Shown here one piece after another: positions 27,827-39,680 of a DNA stretch of 64,000 nt. Source of the DNA: Microcebus murinus (Eukaryota; Chordata; Mammalia; Primates; Cheirogaleidae); NCBI RefSeq assembly GCF_040939455.1, contig NC_134119.1, positions 322,501 through 386,500 on the forward strand. Reading direction: 5' to 3'. The notes under the pieces are model-generated. The model was given only the letters and a program-made list of their open reading frames with translations. It had not been told where the DNA came from and did not search any database. Made by a program: the position numbers and the translations under genes. Position 1 is the stretch's first letter. Every line of letters starts with the position of its first letter.

Positions 27827-28154
27827 CAGTCTGGCGCGGTGGCTCATGCCTGTAATCCTAGCACTCTGGGAGGCCGAGGCAGGCGGATTGCTTGAGGGCA
27901 GGAGTTCGAAACCCAAGCAAGAGCAAGACTCTGTCTCTACCATAAATAGAAATAAATTAACTGGCCAACTAATATATATATAGGAAAAAATTAGCTGGAC
28001 ATGGTGGCAGATGCCTGTAGTCACAGCTATTCAGGAGGCTGAGGCAGGAGGATTGCTTGAGTCCAGGAGTTTGAGGTTGCTATGAGCTAGGCTGACGCCA
28101 CGGCACTCACTCTAGCCTGGGCAACAAAGCGAGACTCTGTCTCAAAAAAAAAAA
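27827..28154 (+). mobile_element. Alu SINE, full-length
   Basis: Sense-strand (+) Alu just upstream of DNAJC5 exon 2, strepsirrhine type with a poly(A) tail at 28143-28154. Confidence 0.95.
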
Positions 28155-28378
28155 TTATCAACAAGTATAGATGAAAATATCAAGTGTGGAGCTGATGGAC
28201 TTTATCCCATAAGACTGTTCAAAGCAAAAATCAAAACACTATCTTGTGGGGTTTATAATATTTACAGATAGACCCCAGAGTGTATGGGCATGTGGAGGAG
28301 CAGTCCCACCCTACACGGGACATGACAAACTACAATATTGCTACCCTAAGCAGATCCTGAAAAATTAAAGATATGTAT

Positions 28379-28680
28379 TTTTTCTTTTTTATTGAGACAG
28401 AGTCTCACTCTGTTGCCCGGGCTAGAGTGCCATGGCGTCAGCCTAGCTCACAGAAACCTCAAATTCCTGGGCTCAAGCGATCCTTCTGCCTCAGCCTCCC
28501 AGGTAGCTGGGACTACAGGCATGTGCCACCATGCCCGGATAATTTTTTCTATACATATTTTTAGTGGTCCAGATAATTTCTTTCTATTTTTAGTAGAGAC
28601 AGGGTCTCACTCTTGCATAAGCTGGTCTCAAACTCCTGACCTTGAGCGATCCTCCTGCCTTGGCCTCCCAGAGTGTAAAG
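28379..28680 (-). mobile_element. Alu SINE
   Basis: Antisense dimeric Alu that ends at CTCCCAGAGTG, so the extreme head of the element is missing. Confidence 0.93.
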
Positions 28681-28902
28681 GTATGTATTTTAATACCTAG
28701 AGCAACCCCTACATAAAAAATAAGAAGAGGTATAGCTAAAAAGTTAAAAGATAAATGAAAATGAAACTCTTAAAGTCAGGGATTGTCAGAATAGATAAAA
28801 ATGTAATACTCAACTCTAATTTTAATACTTTCTTCAGAAATCAACAGACATAAAAAAAAAAAACAATCACGAAAAATACTGATGATTTAAAACCACACCG
28901 TT

Positions 28903-29050
28903 GGCCGGGTGCGGTGGCTCATGCCTGTAATCCTAGCTTTCTGGGAGGCCAAGGCGGGAGGACAGCTGCAGCTCAGGGGTTCAACACCAGCCTAAGCACC
29001 ATAAGACCCTGTCTTTAGAGACAAGAAAGAAACAAACAAACAAAAAAAGA
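28903..29050 (+). mobile_element. Alu SINE, short form
   Basis: Left-monomer-type Alu beginning GGCCGGGTGCGG with an (AAAC)n tail, flanked by an AAAACCACAC duplication. Confidence 0.9.
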
Positions 29051-29277
29051 TAAAACCACACTCTCAAACCACCATGACCCAACTGACAGTCACAGAACAC
29101 CAACATCTACAAAAGAGACACTCTTTTTAAGCACACACTGTACACCGACCAAGACATACCACATGCTGGGCCTTAAGAGAGATTCCAATAAATTTTTATA
29201 TTAAACAACATACTTCTTCTACATACTTCTAAATAACCATGTAGCCCAAAGAAGAAAACACAAGGGAAATTATAATT

Positions 29278-29432
29278 TTTGTTTTTTTAAGAGACAGGGT
29301 CTCCCTCTGTTGCTTAGGCTGGAGTGCAGTGGCCTGATCACACCTCTCTTGAACTCCTGGGCTCAAGTGATCCTCCCACCTCAGCTTCCAGATTAGCTGG
29401 GACTACAGGTGTATGCCACTGAGCTCAGCTAG
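29278..29432 (-). mobile_element. Old Alu monomer-like SINE
   Basis: Antisense single-monomer element from AGAGACAGGGTCTCCCTC to CTGAGCTCAGC, diverged. Confidence 0.8.
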
Positions 29433-29434
29433 AA

Positions 29435-29446
<12 letters not shown>

Positions 29447-29465
<19 letters not shown>

Positions 29466-29467
29466 TT
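29447..29467. repeat. (TA)n microsatellite
   Basis: About ten TA units between the tail of an old Alu and the poly(T) of the retro-inserted fragment. Confidence 0.95.
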
Positions 29468-29565
29468 TTTTTTAGGGGGATCAAACCACGTGGCTTTATT
29501 ATACACTCGTGGACGAGGTTCTGGGGCCCCAAGAGCGGGGGCCCCGGAAGTCGCCGAGAAAATAT
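29466..29565 (-). pseudogene. Short processed 3'-end retrocopy of unknown gene
   Basis: On the - strand a GC-rich ~65-nt segment leads into AATAAA (29500-29495), about 20 nt more, and then an A run. That is the layout of a 5'-truncated reverse-transcribed mRNA end. I could not identify the source gene; only about 90 bp remain. Confidence 0.55.
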
Positions 29566-29593
29566 ATTAAATTGAATAATAAAATACAACATA

Positions 29594-29872
29594 TGTGATG
29601 GTTAATTTTATGTGGCACCTTGACTGTGCCACTGGGTGCCCCGATTAAACATTATTTCTGCATTTGTCTGTGAGGAGGTTTCTGGAACTTGTGGACTCAG
29701 TGAAGTAGACTGCCCTCCCCAACATGGTGAGCCTCATTCAATCCCTGGATCCTTGGGGGTAGGGAATAAAAAGAAGAGGTAGAGGAGGAGGAACTTGCCT
29801 GTTCCTTCTTCCTGCCTGTCAGGATAAGCTGCAACACTGTTCTGCTCCTGTCCTTGGACTGGGATTACTCAC
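29594..29872 (+). mobile_element. ERVL-type LTR (MLT2-like), 5' part
   Basis: It begins TGTGATGGTTAATTTTATGTG and continues with the ACATTATTTCTG, GTCTGTGAGGAGG and TAGACTGCCCTCCCCAA landmarks of the MLT2 family of old ERVL LTRs. It is cut at 29872 by a large CT/CA satellite and resumes at 31262. Noncoding; no internal retroviral genes are seen here. Confidence 0.7.
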
Positions 29873-31256
29873 ATACCCGCTTCTCTCTCACACCCATCCC
29901 CCCCCACACACACCCCTCCCTCTCCCCTCCCCCCACACCCTCCCTCACACCTGCCCCCCCACACCCTCCCTCTCCCACATACACCCCCTCCCTCTCCCAC
30001 ACACCCCCTCCCTCTCACACACACACTCCTCCCTCCCTCACACACACTCCTCCCTCTCACACATCTTCCTCTCACACACACCTATCTCTCACACACATCT
30101 CTCCTCTCACACACTCCTCCCTCAGACACACCCCTCCCTCTCTCACACACCTCCCTCCTCTCTCACATACCTATCTCTCACACACATCTCTCCTCTCACA
30201 CACACACCTCCCTCTCACACACCTTCCTCTCTCACACACATCTCTCCTCTCACACACACACCTCCCTCTCACACACTCCTCCCTCAGACACACCCCTCCC
30301 TCCTCTCACACACACACCTCCCTCTCTCACACACCCCCCCTCTCTCACACACACCTCTCTCTCTCACATACCTCCCTCTCTCACACACACCCCCCTCTCT
30401 CACACACCTCCCTCTCACACATACACCACCCTCTCTTACGCGTACACACCTTCCTCTCACACACACCTATCTCTCACATACATCTCTCCTCTCACACACA
30501 CACCTCCCTCTCACACACTCCTCCCTCAGACACACCCCTCCCTCTCCCACACACACACCTCCCTCCTCTCTCACACACACCTCCCTCTCTCTCACACACA
30601 CCTCCCTCTCTCACACGCACCCCCCTCTCTCACACACCTCCCTCTCTCTCACACACACTTCCCTCTCACAACATACACCACCCTCTCTTACACATACACA
30701 CCTCCCTCACATACACTCCCTCTCTCACACACACCTCCCTCTCACACACTCCTCCCTCTCTCACACACACTACCCTCTCTCACACACACCACCCTCTCTC
30801 ACACACACCACCCTCTCTCACACACACCACCCTCTCTCACACATACACACCTCTCCCACACACACCACCCTCTCTTACACATACACACCTCCCTCACATA
30901 TACTTCCTCTCCCACACACCCCTCCCTCTCCCACACACACACCTCCCTCTCTCATACACACACACCTACCTCCCTCTCACACACCCCTCCCTCTCACACA
31001 CCCCCACATACATGCCCCCCTCCCTCTCTCACACACACACGCCCCCCCACACACCTCCCTCTCACACACACCTTCCCTCACACACACACACACACACGCC
31101 CCTCACACACACCTCCCTCTCACACACACACCTCCCTTACACATGACCCCTCTCACACACACACGTCCCTCTCACACCCCTCCCTCACACACACATGCCC
31201 CCTCTCACACATACCCCTCCCTCTCGCACACACACTCCTCCCTCTCACACACACAA
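29873..31256 (+). repeat. CT/CA-rich satellite array
   Basis: A ~1.4 kb array of CTCACACACA/CTCCCTCTC variants that is almost G-free on the + strand. Blocks recur as a higher-order pattern: CACCTATCTCTCACA with downstream TCCTCCCTCAGACACACC occurs near 30080 and again near 30470 (about 390 bp apart). A 430-codon open frame across it is only Thr/Ser/His/Pro low complexity, and I do not call it a gene. Confidence 0.95.
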
Positions 31257-31261
31257 ACCAG

Positions 31262-31385
31262 GCTAAGCTGTGGCACTATCTTCTCCTGCCCTGGGACTGG
31301 GATTACCCCCCAACTTTTTCTCAGTCCCCAGCCTGCAGACTCCAGGATCACATGAGCCAACTCCTCATAACAAATCTCCTTTGAA
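31262..31385 (+). mobile_element. ERVL-type LTR (MLT2-like), 3' part
   Basis: It resumes the LTR interrupted by the satellite, with CAGCCTGCAGACTCCAGGAT and GTGAGCCAACTCCTCATAA followed by AAATCTCCTTTG, the usual MLT2 3' region. The CCTGGGACTGGGATTAC segment here is nearly the same as the one just before the satellite (about 29852-29870). Confidence 0.65.
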
Positions 31386-31489
31386 AAGGTAGGTAGAGAC
31401 AGTAGAGACAGAGAAAGACATTAGTTGTTTTCCTGGCCAACACTGCACAAAACATTCATCAAGACCTAAGGTTCCACTTCATGATGCTA

Positions 31490-32590
31490 CAAAATAGCAA
31501 AATAAACCCCCCCAAAATGGAAGGAAGGAAATAATAAAGAACAGCAACAAATGAAATAGAAAACAAACAACAGAGAAATTTAACAAAGCCTAAAGTTAGT
31601 TCTTCTGAAACAACAAAAAAAATTGATCAACAACTAGCCAGACAGACCAAGAAAAAGAGAACAGACATCAGCAACATGAGGAAAGAGGGTTCATCACTAC
31701 AGATCCTAGAGGCATGAAAAAGATGAAAGAATATCATGAACTTCATGCCAAGAAATTAGAAAAGTTAGAAGAAATAGATAAATGCCTTGAAAATTTTACC
31801 AAAATTGACATAGAATGGACTATAATTATCAGTAAGACAGGGTAAACTTTATCAAAATATCACACATACCCTATAAATATATAACTATTACGTACCCATA
31901 ATTTTTAAAAAACTTTTTAAAAAACAGAATGAAATAGAAAATCTGAATAGCCCTATATCTATTAATAAAACTAAATTTGCGATAAAAAAATCTCCACCCA
32001 CCCTGAGCAACACAGCAAGACCCCATCTCTACAAAAAATACAAAAATTAGCCAGGCCCGGTGGCATATGATTATAGTCCCACCTACTTGGGAAGCTGAGG
32101 CAGGAGGATTACTTGAGCCCAGGAGTTTGAGGTTGCAGTTAGCTGTGATGACGCCACTGCACTCTAGCCAGGGTGACAGAGTGAGACCCTGTTTCAAAAA
32201 AAAAAGTCCCTGATAAACATGGATGCAAAAATCTTTAACAAAATATTAACATATTGAATCTAACAATATAGAAAAAGTTATATACATCATGATTAAGTAA
32301 TGATTCCAGGATTGCAAGCTGGATTTAACATTTCAAAATAAATCAAGGAGATTCACTATATAGTAATGTATTGTATTCAGGATTTTTAGTAAATGAGTAG
32401 ATTGTAGCTGCTTTTGCCACACAGGGTTAACAACTGGTTAACTATGTGAGATGATTGCTATGTTAAGTTGTTCGCTTGCCCTATGGTAACCATCTTACTA
32501 TCTATGTATCCTGTAACATCAGGTGCATACCTTAAGTATACACAATAAAATTTAAAAAAACAAACAAAAAACCAGAATTCTATTTCCAGC
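31490..32590 (+). mobile_element. L1 LINE fragments interrupted by Alu
   Basis: Adenine-rich ORF2-derived sequence (GATCAACAACTAGCCAGACAG and following) and 3' UTR-like pieces, including ATCAAAATATCACACATACC near 31850. It is split by an Alu at 32,000-32,205. No intact frame remains. Confidence 0.7.
32000..32205 (+). mobile_element. Alu SINE, 5'-truncated
   Basis: Starts near the end of the left monomer (CCTGAGCAACACAGCAAG) and keeps the right monomer and a poly(A) tail. Confidence 0.88.
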
Positions 32591-32616
32591 AAAAACATCC
32601 TACAGAAACAAAGCTG

Positions 32617-32936
32617 AGCCAGGCACGGTGGCTCACGCCTGTAATCCTAGCACTCTGGGAGGCCGAGGCGGGCGGATTGCTCGAGGTCAGGAGTTCAAAA
32701 CCAGCCTGAGCAAGAGTGAGACCCCGTCTCTACTATAAATAGAAAGAAATTAATTGGCCAACTAATATATGTAGAAAAAAATTAGCCGGGCATGGCGGCG
32801 CATGCCTGTAGTCCCAGCTACTCGGGAGGCTGAGGCAGGAGGATTGCTTGAGCCCAGGAGTTGGAGGTTGCTGTGAGCTAGGCTGATGCTACGGCACTCA
32901 CTCTAGCCTGTGCAACAAAGCGAGACTCTGTCTCAA

Positions 32937-32962
<26 letters not shown>
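32617..32962 (+). mobile_element. Alu SINE, full-length
   Basis: Strepsirrhine-type Alu with a long A tail and an AGAAACAAAGCTG/AGAAACAAAGGTG duplication at its ends. Confidence 0.95.
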
Positions 32963-32967
<5 letters not shown>

Positions 32968-33031
32968 CAAAGGTGAAATAAGGGCATTTTTAGATAACCA
33001 GAAGCTAGAAAAACCCATCACAAAGACTTAA

Positions 33032-33391
33032 TCACTTTGGTACAGCGCTCACCGGCCGTGAAACCTTGCCCACAGCCGGCACTCATAGTCTGCCCAATAG
33101 TTTCTGCTGTGCATTAATGACGAATCCGTTTTGCTCTTGTGTGATGAGGAAAGCTTTAAAGCACTGAAAGCTTCTTTTACTTTACAGGAAGCTTTACTTG
33201 TAATGTAAATCAGAATAGGTACCATATACATATATGTTTTCATCATGTTATTTTTAAATGTTCACAATTTTATTTTGATAAATGAAAAATTAGAAAAGCC
33301 ATATCACGGCTGTCAGCTAAAGTTGACGGACGCTCAGCTATGTGTGTTCATCTGTGGCTGCTGACTATAGTCGACACTGGTACCAAAGTGG
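33032..33391. mobile_element. piggyBac-like non-autonomous element (MITE)
   Basis: A 360-bp element with TTAA on both sides (33028-33031 and 33392-33395). The ends mirror each other: left TCACTTTGGTACAG, right (reverse complement) CCACTTTGGTACCAG. TTAA targets and CC-starting terminal repeats are the piggyBac signature. There is no transposase frame. Such non-autonomous piggyBacs are described from mouse lemur; which subfamily this is I cannot tell. Confidence 0.68.
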
Positions 33392-33419
33392 TTAAAATAC
33401 AAGAAATGCCAAAGAAAGT

Positions 33420-33890
33420 TATCTGAGCTGAAGGTAAATGGTACCACATACAAATCCAGATTTTCAGAAGGGAACGAAGACCACTGGAAAGGGCAAATCT
33501 AGGCAAAAGACCTTTTTTTTCTTTTTTCTTAAATACATAGGATGGTTTAAAGCAAAAATTACCAACACTGGCTTTGGGGTATACAATGCAAGTGACATAA
33601 CACTCAGGGCTCCTCTAGCGAGGCGACAGACTGATGATCCGAAGTCTCTGGGTTTTACGGGAACTGGTACAGTATTAGGTCTAAGTGGAGAAATTACCCA
33701 AATGGCCACCAACAGAACTGACTACCATTCACCAATAAAAGGAATGACATACACAAGCAATAACACAGATCTCAAACATATTATGTTAATGAAAGCAAAC
33801 CAGATACAAAATTACTCCATCTATACAAAGATTAACAGGAAAAATAATCTATCGCAATATAAATCACTAAAGTGACTGTTTAAGAGTGGT
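33420..33890 (+). mobile_element. Probable L1 3' fragments
   Basis: ATCTCAAACATATTATGTTAATGAAAGC and the following CCAGATACAAAATTAC resemble the 3' end of old L1M elements. The 145-codon frame across it (33438-33875) looks like a chance opening in decayed repeat. Confidence 0.45.
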
Positions 33891-33929
33891 GAAGGAAAAT
33901 CTACCTTGATAAAAATATCCTATAACTTA

Positions 33930-34053
33930 GCCTCGCACAGTGGCACGAACCTATAATCCCAGCTCCTTGGGAGACCAAGGCAGGAGGATAGCTTGAGCCC
34001 AGGAGTTCAAGATCTCACATAGTGAGATCCTGTCTAAAAAAAAAAAAAAAAAA
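33930..34053 (+). mobile_element. Old Alu monomer-like SINE
   Basis: Single-monomer element starting CCTCGCACAGTGGC with a long A tail, diverged. Confidence 0.75.
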
Positions 34054-34431
34054 AGGAAAGAAAAGAACTACCCTATAACTTAATTGGGGTAGTGATTTCA
34101 TAAATGTATACATATACAAAACTCACTGAAATTCTCAGTTAAGATCTGTGCATTTCACTGTATGTCAATTTTACCTGCAGTAAAAAGAAAAGAAACTGTT
34201 ATAATTAAGGTTATTTGTTCTCAAAGCAAATTAGATACAAGAAAATCAAGTGAAACATAAAATTCTCTAATCTTCTAGAACAGGCTACCTGTTTTTTACA
34301 AATAAACTTTCATTGGGACACAGCAATTTGTTTCTATACTGTCTGTAGCTGCTCTCAACAGGCACAAAAACTAAGATAAGGCCTGCTGGCCCTGTAAGAA
34401 AACAGTACACTACTACTATGAACATTATTTA

Positions 34432-34738
<307 letters not shown>

Positions 34739-34975
34739 AGAGAGAAACCAAAAAAGTTATGTTTTCTCTTGCTGTATAACAAAAATAATATATGAGGCTA
34801 CAGAGTTATAAGCTTCTTTCTACTGGAATTCTCTGATATAGCACAGTGTAATCATTTCTGCAATGCTAGAATAAATTTTTAAAAAGTTTCTTCTATGCTT
34901 CTTTTAAAAATCAATACATAACATGGCATTAAAGAGCCATTTTTTTCCTATTTATTTTGCAGTATTAAAGCTAGT

Positions 34976-35305
34976 ATTTTTTTTTTTTTTGAGACAGAGT
35001 CTCACTCTGTTGCCCAGGCTAGAGTGCCATGGCATCAGCCTCGTTCACAGCAACCTCAAACTCCTGGGCTCAAGTGATCCTCCTGCCTCAGCCTCCCGAG
35101 TAGCTGGGACTACAGGCATGTGCCACCATGCCGGCTAATTTTTTTTATATATTTCTAGTTGGCCAATTAATATCTTTCTATTTTTTAGTAGAGATGGGGT
35201 CTCGCTCTTGCTCAGGCTGGTTTTGAACTCCTGACCTCGAGCGATCTACCCGCCTCAGCCTCCCAGAGTGCTAGGATTACAGGTGTGAGCCACTGTGCCC
35301 GGCCT
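34976..35305 (-). mobile_element. Alu SINE, full-length, antisense
   Basis: Complete strepsirrhine-type Alu, poly(T) at 34978-34991, head at CTGTGCCCGGCC. Confidence 0.95.
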
Positions 35306-35671
35306 AAAGCCAGTATTTTTACTATCATAGGCTACAATTTTCACTTTATCCACTTTAATAAATTCTGTCGCCTCTCTGAATTCAACATCTCTAAGACTGT
35401 ACGAGTTCACCAAGGCTCTCCTGAAGACTGCTTCTCAAAATGGTATTTTGTTCTCTTTTAAATATTTCATTATGTAATATGTGAAAGACAGAAAGAAGTT
35501 ATAATGCACAGTGATAAACACCATGATCCCACCCCCAATTTAGAAACTAGAAAATTAACAATAACTTGGAAGCTCCCTGTGTTCTCCTGTATAGACCACC
35601 TTGAATTTAATGTTTATTACTCTCTTGCTTTTAAAAAACATGACCTCATATGTATATCCCTAAACACTATT

Positions 35672-35812
35672 TAGTTTTAATTTTTTTTAAGAGATAAGGG
35701 TCTCACTATGTTGTCAGGGGTGGGGGGGTCGGGGGCAGGTCTTAAATCCTGGCTCAAGCAATCCTCCCGCCTTAGCCTCCCCCATCTCTGGCAGCTGGGA
35801 TTGTAGGTGTTT
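35672..35812 (-). mobile_element. Old Alu fragment
   Basis: Antisense monomer-like piece with an internal G-run (GGGGTGGGGGGGTCGGGGG). Confidence 0.65.
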
Positions 35813-36151
35813 CTAAAATTCATCCAAGTTGGGAGATGTAGCAATAATTCATTCATTTCCAGTTGTGGTCACACTCCATTGAGTGCAGACCACAGCTTAT
35901 CAATCTGTTCTTCCACTGAAGGGCACTGGGCTGTTCCCAGGTCTCCTTATGAGCAAGGTTGCTCTGAGCATCCCTGAGCAGCTGGTGCGGGGTGGCCGGC
36001 AGAGCATGAGCCACAGTGGGCAACCGCTGCTGCAGGGAGTAAGCACATGAGAAGATACTCAGCGTCTCCACTCACTTGGGAAATGCAAGGCAAAACCAAA
36101 AGGAGACACTACTATACACCTATTAGAATTGCTTTAAAAAACCCCAGACAA

Positions 36152-36451
36152 GGCCGGGCGTGGTGGCTCATGCCTGTAATCCTAGCTCTTTGGGAGGCCG
36201 AGGCGGGCGGATTGCTCGAGGTCAGGAGTTCGAAACCAGCCTGAGCAAGAGCGAGACCCCGTCTCTACTATAAATAGAAAGAAATTAATTGGCCAACTAA
36301 TAATATATACAAAAAATTAGCCGGGCATGGTGGCGAATGCCTGTAGTCCCAGCTACTTGGGAGGCTGAGGCAGGAGGATTGCCTGAGCCCAGGAGTTTGA
36401 AGTTGCTGTGAGCTAGGCTGACGCCACGGCACTCACTCTAGCCTGGGCAAC

Positions 36452-36480
<29 letters not shown>
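36152..36480 (+). mobile_element. Alu SINE, full-length, nested in L1
   Basis: Young-looking lemur-type Alu with a 30-nt A tail, inserted in an L1 with a CCAGACA duplication at both ends. Confidence 0.95.
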
Positions 36481-36482
<2 letters not shown>

Positions 36483-37095
36483 AGACAGCACCAAGTGCCA
36501 GTGAGGATGAACAGCAGCACTGCTAGTGGGAATGCAAAATGCTTCATTCAGCTGCTCTGGAAAAGTCTGGAAGTTTCTTATAAAGTTAAAAATAGACTTA
36601 CTACATGACCCAGCAATCCCACTTCTAAGTGTCTATCCAAGAGAAAGGAAAACGAACGTTCACACAAAAAACCTGTGTATGAATTTTTGTAACCACCAAA
36701 ATCCAGAAACAACACAAATGTCCTCCAACTAGTGAATGGATAAACCAACCACAGAAGCCCCACACTCCTTGGATGACTCTGCAGAAGTTACACTGAGGGA
36801 AAGAAGCTAGTTTCAAAGGGCCAGACACTCTATGATCCCATTTGTGAGACATTCTCAAGAATGCATAACTGTGGCAACAGAGAACAGATTAGCCGGGGGT
36901 CAGTAGAGGAGGGGCAGTTGATGACACTGTTCTGTATCCTATGTGATGGTTACTTAAATCTACATATATTAAAACTCAGAGAAGTGCACATCAAAAAAAG
37001 GTCAATTTTACTTATGTTCTTTTTTTAAAATTCTTTCTTTTTTTTTTTATCTAGTTTTGTGAAGTACATACTTACATTCATCTAAAAAATAAAAA

Positions 37096-37352
37096 GGCCG
37101 GGCATTGTGGCTCACATCTATAATCCCAGCACTTTGGGAGGCCAAGGTGGGAGGATTGCTTGACATGATTTCGAACCAGCCTGGGTAACATGGTGAAAGC
37201 TCATCTCTACTGAAAAAAAATTAGCTGGGCATGGTAGCTTTTGCTAGCCAAGCTGGGGTGCAGTGGCACCATCATAGCCCACTACAGCCTTGAACTTGTG
37301 GCCTCAAGCAATTCTCCCACTTCAGTCTCCCAAAGTGCTAGGATTAAAGGCC
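37096..37352. mobile_element. Two Alu monomers fused head to head in opposite orientation
   Basis: A + strand left monomer (37096 to about 37238, ending AATTAGCTGGGCATGGTAGC) is joined directly to a - strand Alu piece (about 37239-37352, GCTGGGGTGCAGTGGC to GGATTAAAGG). Confidence 0.75.
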
Positions 37353-37656
37353 GCCCCCCACCTTTTCTGTTCAAGAAATCCTTCCTGATCCTAAGGTCTC
37401 TCCTAATATTTTCTCACCCACAGGGAATCTGCTTTATTGGGAGCTGATCTGGAAAAGCAAGAGATACAGACCAGCTTCCATTTGTCTGAGTAACACCCAC
37501 TGCCCCAAGTCCCGAGAGCACTCACAGAACAGTCCATCTTTCCCTGGGACCTGCAGGGTACCTCTGGCTTATTGCAAAAATTCCATGTGTGAGGTCTACT
37601 TGGGGACTCTCTTTTGTTCTATTTCTAGCATCCATTACTGAAAAACCTCTGAAATT

Positions 37657-37960
37657 GGTCAGGCATGGTGGTTCACACCTGTAATCCTAGCACTCTGGGA
37701 GGCCAAGGTGGGGGGACTGCTAGAGCTCAGGAGTTCAAGACCAGCCTAAGCACGAGCAAGATCCCATCTCTATTAAAAATAGAAAAATTAGATTGGTGTA
37801 GTGGTGCACATCTGTCGTCCCAGCTACTCAGAAGTCTGGGGCAGGAAGACCATTTGAACCCAGTAGTTTGAGGTTGCTGTGAGCTATGATGACGCCACTG
37901 TATTCTATCAGGGGCAACAGAGCAAGACTGTCTCAATCAATAAGTAAATAAATACAAAAG
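37657..37960 (+). mobile_element. Alu SINE
   Basis: Diverged dimeric Alu from GGTCAGGCATGGTGG to a (AATA)n tail. Confidence 0.92.
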
Positions 37961-38043
37961 CCTCTGAAATTATCTGAGGCATTTCCAAAAAGTTTTACAA
38001 GAGCTACAAATTATTTGGTATTTCTACACACATTATTAGATAA

Positions 38044-38400
<357 letters not shown>

Positions 38401-39549
38401 AAAACAATGTTTTAATATAAGCATTTCATTATGAAGACAATGAGAGCTTTAAGAGCAATTCTAGGGTAAGCCATGAGTCACGACACCGCTGCAGCTCCCC
38501 AGTTCCCAGGCTTCCAGGGCTGAAGTCTGTGTGGTGCCATCGGCAAGAGACATGAGGTAGGTGTCAGAGCTGCGCCAAGGCGCTTGGCTGATGGGGAGGG
38601 ACCAGAGCTTCTCACCACTACTGTGCTGCCCTCTCCAGCCTCCCCTACCTGCTGTGGATCATCCCAGCACAGTGGCTGGACAGGCAGCCTCGAGAGCCAC
38701 CGCCTGGCTGGGGGCAGGAGGATGGAGAGTGTGCAGAGAGAGGTTCCAGGCCACAAAGATAATACATCCCCTACAACGGATGGTCTGAAAATAAAGAAGC
38801 CAAGAAGAGGGCTGTTGGGAACCTTGTGGGGAGGGGACAGCTCTAGAAAGGACAGACAACAGTCGTCAGGGGAAGGGGAGAGAAAGAAGAAATGCTGATG
38901 CCCTAAAGCGAGGGAGACAACAGGTGATGTGTACTGTTGGTAAAGCACCACAAAGTAACGGAAAATACAAAAGAAATAAGCAAAAAACTGTCAAGAGTGC
39001 CAGTCACGCTGGGACGGGGACACAGGTGCTGCCTCATGCGTCAGGAAACGGGATGACACAGCACATAGAGTTGTCGGGATGAAGGTGCAGACAGGGAGAT
39101 GGGGCAGGTAACTGCTGCTTTGCCTTAGATGCCCCAGGCCCATTGTTTAGACAGAAATCTCTTGCTAAACATAAAAATACTAAAAATGAAATAAAACTGG
39201 TGTTACTTCTAACTTTCTGGGGAATGTTTAAAATCCATAACAAACTATGTAAAAATCAACTGGCAAAGGGCACTCCAACAGGCAGGTCAGGCAGTGGGTT
39301 GGGACAGGGACCAGAACACAGTAAAAAGGAGAAAGGCCCAGCAGTATAAACGCGTAACTCCGAATTTCTTATTTATCCCAAAAGAAAAAACTTAACAGAC
39401 TGCAATACAGAAGGAAATGGCTGCCGTCTGACTCCATGAACACATCTGAAGCAACGACAAGCAAGAGTCGACGTGTGGAAGGCTGGGGATACTGAGTGTC
39501 GTGCAGCCTCCTCATCTGCACTCCTGACTTTTTAAACATTTAACTTCAC

Positions 39550-39680
39550 TTATTTTTTGTGGAGACAGATTCTCACTACATTACCCACGCTGGTCTCGAA
39601 CTCCTGGCCTCAAGGGATCCTAACGCCTTGGCCTCCTAAAGTGCTGAGATTACAGGTGGGAGCCACTGCACCCAGAATGC
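39550..39680 (-). mobile_element. Alu SINE fragment
   Basis: Antisense partial copy from GTGGAGACAGATTCTCAC to CACTGCACCCAG. Confidence 0.8.

Larger units (their letters stand above)
35330..37015 (+). mobile_element. L1 LINE fragments with nested Alus
   Basis: The region 36,010-36,150 plus 36,482-37,010 follows the L1 ORF2 3' end and 3' UTR (AATGCAAGGCAAAACC, CATGACCCAGCAATCCCACT, ATGTCCTCCAACTAGTGAATGG). It is interrupted by the Alu at 36,152. The upstream part, 35,330-35,870, is probably further decayed LINE. The 3' UTR stops near 37,010. Confidence 0.7.

Noticed and set aside
29854..31146. 430-codon + strand frame (Thr/Ser/His/Pro)
   Set aside because: It is entirely the CT/CA satellite; stops are missing because the strand has almost no G. 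No gene signals.
33438..33875. 145-codon + strand frame in DNAJC5 intron 1
   Set aside because: Lies in decayed L1-like DNA; the translation shows no L1 or other protein motif.
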